A stretch of 64,000 nucleotides of DNA from Bacillus tuaregi (GTDB lineage Bacteria > Bacillota > Bacilli > Bacillales > Cytobacillaceae): assembly GCF_900104575.1 (NCBI RefSeq), contig NZ_LT629731.1:1099051-1163050 (forward strand), written 5' to 3'. Below the pieces are notes generated by a model, which did not search any database, was not told where the DNA came from, and worked only from the letters and a program-made list of their open reading frames with translations. A program made the position numbers and the translations under genes. Positions 61,320 through 64,000 of the stretch are shown piece after piece. The stretch's first letter is position 1; every line of letters starts with the position of its first letter.

Positions 61320-62645
61320 ATGCAATTAGGAATGGAATTAAACCAATATCAAACCCTAAAGCTCACGTTGACACCTGAACTGCGACAGTCTATTAATATA
61401 CTACAATATTCTTCACATGAATTAATAGATTTTATTAAACAGCAGGCGGTTGAGAATCCTCTTTTGGAAGTAAAGGATAATCACCAGTTGGATTTTGTAA
61501 CTCGAAACGATTATAAAACAAATACTTATCATACTTGTTTCAACACAGAAAAGGATTACGACCCTATTATTCAGTACTCTGATACTTATATTACCCTTGA
61601 AAAGCATCTGCTTGAGCAAATCATGACACATGCTGCCATAACGCAGGGTCAAAAAAGTATTTTAAAATTTTTAATTGGACACTTAAATCAGCATGGATAT
61701 CTAGAAATTGAGCCTTCTATCGCAGCCCACAATTTGTCTGTATCATTGGCTGAAATGGAGGAAGCAGTTTCACTGCTACAATCACTTGATCCAGTCGGTG
61801 TAGGAGCTAGAAACCTGAGAGAATGTTTATTAATTCAAACTGCTGCACAACCCAATTGTCACCCTTTAGCCTCTCAAATGATTGAGCATCATATGGAGGA
61901 CATAGCTGCAAAGCGATTTCATAAATTGGCCAAATTATTTCAAGTAACCGTTCAGGATATTCAGGAAGCAGCCGATTTTATTAAATCATTAAACCCTCGC
62001 CCCTGCAGTGAATATTACCATGAAATGACACAATATATTATTCCGGATGTAATGGTTGAGAAAGTAAATGAGGAATACTTAATCATCGTGAATGATAGCT
62101 TGATACCTCAGGTCAGAATAAATCCCTTATATCAAAGTAGTAATTTGAAAGCTGCAGAGGATTATGTCAAAAAGAAGCAGCATGAAGTTACCATGCTAAT
62201 GAATGGCATTTCCCAAAGAAAATATACTCTCTATAAAGTAACCGAGGTTATTTTAGAGATGCAAAATGATTTCTTTCAATTTGGAATGAGTAAATTAAAA
62301 CCGATGACATTAAAGGATGTATCAGAGCAGCTTGGCTTTCATGAATCCACAATCAGCAGAGCAACCAGTAATAAGTATATCCAAACACAACATGGTCTTT
62401 TTAAATTGAAGGATTTATTTTCAACTGGTCTCTCCAAACGGAATAGCATAGAAAATGAATCGTCTGTTGTCATCAAGGAAAAAATAAAAGAGTTGATTGA
62501 GACGGAAAATAAAGCAAAACCGGTTTCAGATCAAATGATTGTCCAATCGCTCATGCAAAATGGTGTTCAAATTTCCCGCCGAACTGTTGCAAAATACCGA
62601 GAAGAAATGGGGATTCCTGGTTCTTCTAAAAGAAAGCGATATTAA
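61320..62645 (+). CDS. rpoN: RNA polymerase sigma-54 factor (RpoN/SigL)
   Basis: Alternative sigma factor of 441 residues. Region I is Gln/Leu rich (LNQYQTLKLTLTPELRQSINILQ). The core-binding part contains the LQSLDPVGVGARNLRECL block. The helix-turn-helix for the -12 element is TLKDVSEQLGFHESTISRATS, and the RpoN box for the -24 element is SRRTVAKYREE near 422-432. It ends the sigma-54 island, 247 bases after the permease. The ATG at 61320 follows AGGTGAG. Whether it is the only copy in the genome cannot be seen here. Confidence 0.96.
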   Translation: MQLGMELNQYQTLKLTLTPELRQSINILQYSSHELIDFIKQQAVENPLLEVKDNHQLDFVTRNDYKTNTYHTCFNTEKDYDPIIQYSDTYITLEKHLLEQIMTHAAITQGQKSILKFLIGHLNQHGYLEIEPSIAAHNLSVSLAEMEEAVSLLQSLDPVGVGARNLRECLLIQTAAQPNCHPLASQMIEHHMEDIAAKRFHKLAKLFQVTVQDIQEAADFIKSLNPRPCSEYYHEMTQYIIPDVMVEKVNEEYLIIVNDSLIPQVRINPLYQSSNLKAAEDYVKKKQHEVTMLMNGISQRKYTLYKVTEVILEMQNDFFQFGMSKLKPMTLKDVSEQLGFHESTISRATSNKYIQTQHGLFKLKDLFSTGLSKRNSIENESSVVIKEKIKELIETENKAKPVSDQMIVQSLMQNGVQISRRTVAKYREEMGIPGSSKRKRY

Positions 62646-62657
62646 TAGAATAGAAAT

Positions 62658-62694
62658 AAAAAGATGAAAGGAAAGCACCTTTCATCTTTTTATT
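62658..62694. terminator. Bidirectional terminator between rpoN and the EamA gene
   Basis: AAAAGATGAAAGG pairs with CCTTTCATCTTTT across a six-base loop. It overlaps the end of the EamA gene. Confidence 0.9.
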
Positions 62695-63569
62695 GCATAA
62701 GTCTTTTCTTTCTTTTGTAGGTTAGGAAAAGCGATTCCAAGTAAAATGATGCTCACACCCATCCATTGTAAAAAGGTAACGTGTTCCTTTAGAATCAGTG
62801 TGGACATAATAACGGCAGTCGGTAATTCTGAAGCACTTAAAATGTTTCCAAGTCCACTGCCTACTTTAGGCATTCCAATATTAAATAAGAGTGGAGGAAG
62901 AAATGATCCGAAAAAGGCAAAAAACAAGGCGTACGGAAGCAATCCATCATACAATGATCCATTCAAGAGAAAATCAGGTGGTAATACAAAAAACACCAGG
63001 ATCGTAGCTCCAGTGGACATTAAAGCGCTTTTTCGAATGGGGTGTACAGGAATGGTAGAGCGCCCACTAATGTAAATAAAAGAAGCAAACGAAAGGGCGG
63101 CTAGTAATCCCCAACCATATCCTACAAGCGAGAAAGTGATGCTGCTATACAATATACCTGAGGCGAATATGGATCCGGCAAGAATTAAGATGGTTGCCAT
63201 TAAGTTTTTTCGTGTGGGCACGTTTTTATCTAAGAAGTATTGTATTACAATTCCAATCCACGTAAATTGAAGTAAAAGAATAATAGCTATTGAAGCATCA
63301 ACATATTTGAGGGATTGGTTATAAAAAATACCGGTTAACCCCATTGGAACTCCGCTAATTAACAAAATCAGTAATGATTTGAAGCTTAATGGACTCTTCG
63401 GCATAAAATAAGAAAGAATCCATAACAGGATGGCACCAAAAAAATACTGTGTACCTGTTACATCACTAACATTAAATCCTTGAGAGTAAGCAAGTTTTAC
63501 AAATGTTGAAACAACACCATACGAGCAACCTCCAAGAAAAACAAGTAAAGCAAATTTCCAAGTACTCAT
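62682..63569 (-). CDS. EamA-family (DMT) transporter
   Basis: A 295-residue membrane protein with about ten helices in two EamA repeats: repeat 1 opens WKFALLVFLGGCSYGVVSTFVK, and repeat 2 ends LPTAVIMSTLILKEHVTFLQW. Such transporters export metabolites or amino acids or import nucleotide-sugar-like compounds. I chose the ATG at 63569 because GGAGG precedes it; the frame continues to 63617 without one. The substrate is unknown. Confidence 0.85.
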   Translation of the reverse strand: MSTWKFALLVFLGGCSYGVVSTFVKLAYSQGFNVSDVTGTQYFFGAILLWILSYFMPKSPLSFKSLLILLISGVPMGLTGIFYNQSLKYVDASIAIILLLQFTWIGIVIQYFLDKNVPTRKNLMATILILAGSIFASGILYSSITFSLVGYGWGLLAALSFASFIYISGRSTIPVHPIRKSALMSTGATILVFFVLPPDFLLNGSLYDGLLPYALFFAFFGSFLPPLLFNIGMPKVGSGLGNILSASELPTAVIMSTLILKEHVTFLQWMGVSIILLGIAFPNLQKKEKTYAIKR

Positions 63570-63603
63570 AATATCCTCCTTGCTCCCAACACACACAATA
63601 AAA

Positions 63604-63632
63604 CCACCCACCTTCATAAAAGGTGAGTGGAA
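63604..63632 (-). terminator. Terminator after the nitroreductase gene
   Basis: On the minus strand CCACTCACCTT pairs with AAGGTGGGTGG (one wobble), then TTTTATT. It lies between the nitroreductase stop and the EamA ribosome site. Confidence 0.75.
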
Positions 63633-63748
63633 TCAATATTCAGGCATGACATATGCTAGAAAAAAATTAATCCTTAATACATTATATCGAAATAAATGAA
63701 GAACTGTAAAATGTGAATACTCGCCCTGTCTTCATTATGTCTGAAGTA

Positions 63749-64000
63749 TTACTTACCATGCTTTCCATAATGGATGATTGAGTCTTTTGATAATAATGTC
63801 TTTGTAGGTGGCTCTTTTTCGGGGTAGCCTAAACCTAGAATAGCTACAATTCGTCTGTCATTTGGAATGTGGAGATGTTCGCGTACATAGCTTTCCCTTC
63901 GTTCGGATTCTTCCTGATCCTCAGAATGGTATATAGCACCAAATGCTGACCCAATTCCTAATTCAACAGCTGATAACCAAATAAAACCACTGGCAATCGA
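63749..64000 (-). CDS. Nitroreductase-family protein, C-terminal part (cut by window end)
   Basis: The last 83 residues of a minus-strand gene that begins beyond the window. It opens SIASGFIWLSAVELGIGSAF, continues REHLHIPNDRRIVAILGLGYPE, which is typical of FMN-dependent nitroreductases where the IGYP-like motif closes the flavin site, and ends IIHYGKHGK. The substrate is unknown. The N-terminal flavin-binding residues are outside the window. Confidence 0.82.
   Translation of the reverse strand, partial: SIASGFIWLSAVELGIGSAFGAIYHSEDQEESERRESYVREHLHIPNDRRIVAILGLGYPEKEPPTKTLLSKDSIIHYGKHGK

Overview
The window looks like a chromosomal segment of a low-GC, endospore-forming member of the Bacillaceae. 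The evidence is spore-coat genes (cotO, cotZ), SpoVA and SpoVIF genes, AT-rich intergenic DNA with many intrinsic terminators, GGAGG-type ribosome binding sites, and a left third that follows the Bacillus subtilis yjbH-to-yjcG gene order. I name no species. No prophage, complete insertion sequence, CRISPR array or rRNA operon was found. One tRNA-Val is present.

Region by region. 1-6.5 kb: spxH, truncated globin, CwlQ, CYTH protein, YjbL, RelQ-type (p)ppGpp synthetase, NAD kinase, RluA-type pseudouridine synthase, PrpE. 6.8-9.7 kb: a CPA2 antiporter and fabI with a FapR-like operator. 9.8-18.5 kb: sporulation block (CotO, CotZ, YjcA, a three-gene SpoVA set with a lipoprotein, YjcZ, SpoVIF), then a UvrD-like helicase, a GNAT enzyme and a 2H phosphoesterase. 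18.8-22.4 kb: a TAXI-type TRAP transporter (binding protein, DUF1850, fused permease) flanked by two copies of a structured repeat. 22.5-29.3 kb: an amidohydrolase, small proteins including YezD, and a sulfonate/taurine cluster (SsuB, SsuC, TauD-like dioxygenase, SsuA-like lipoprotein) carrying three related hairpins, plus a remnant of a methionine-synthase-like gene. 29.6-35 kb: mannitol operon mtlA-mtlR-mtlD. 35-42 kb: MFS exporter, amino-acid permease, a LytTR regulator divergent from citrate synthase and an acetate-type transporter, then an adenylate kinase and the tRNA.

42.3-62.6 kb is the most interesting part: a sigma-54 island. It has seven good -24/-12 promoters, two PAS/AAA+ enhancer-binding regulators, and rpoN itself. 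The genes are glutamate dehydrogenase, GabD, LhgO, a DUF3870 protein, CsiD, GabT, two hydantoinase/oxoprolinase subunits, a second aldehyde dehydrogenase and an amino-acid-type permease. GabT and GabD can turn 5-aminovalerate into glutarate. CsiD hydroxylates glutarate using 2-oxoglutarate, LhgO returns L-2-hydroxyglutarate to 2-oxoglutarate, and the dehydrogenase regenerates 2-oxoglutarate from the glutamate GabT makes. The oxoprolinase-like pair could feed this from a lactam such as valerolactam; that link is inference. csiD is the exception in the island: it has a near-consensus sigma-A promoter and a long leader with two stacked hairpins, which suggests RNA-level control. The gabD leader contains an inverted-repeat element and a copy of the dispersed repeat.

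The right end holds an EamA transporter and the C-terminal part of a nitroreductase.
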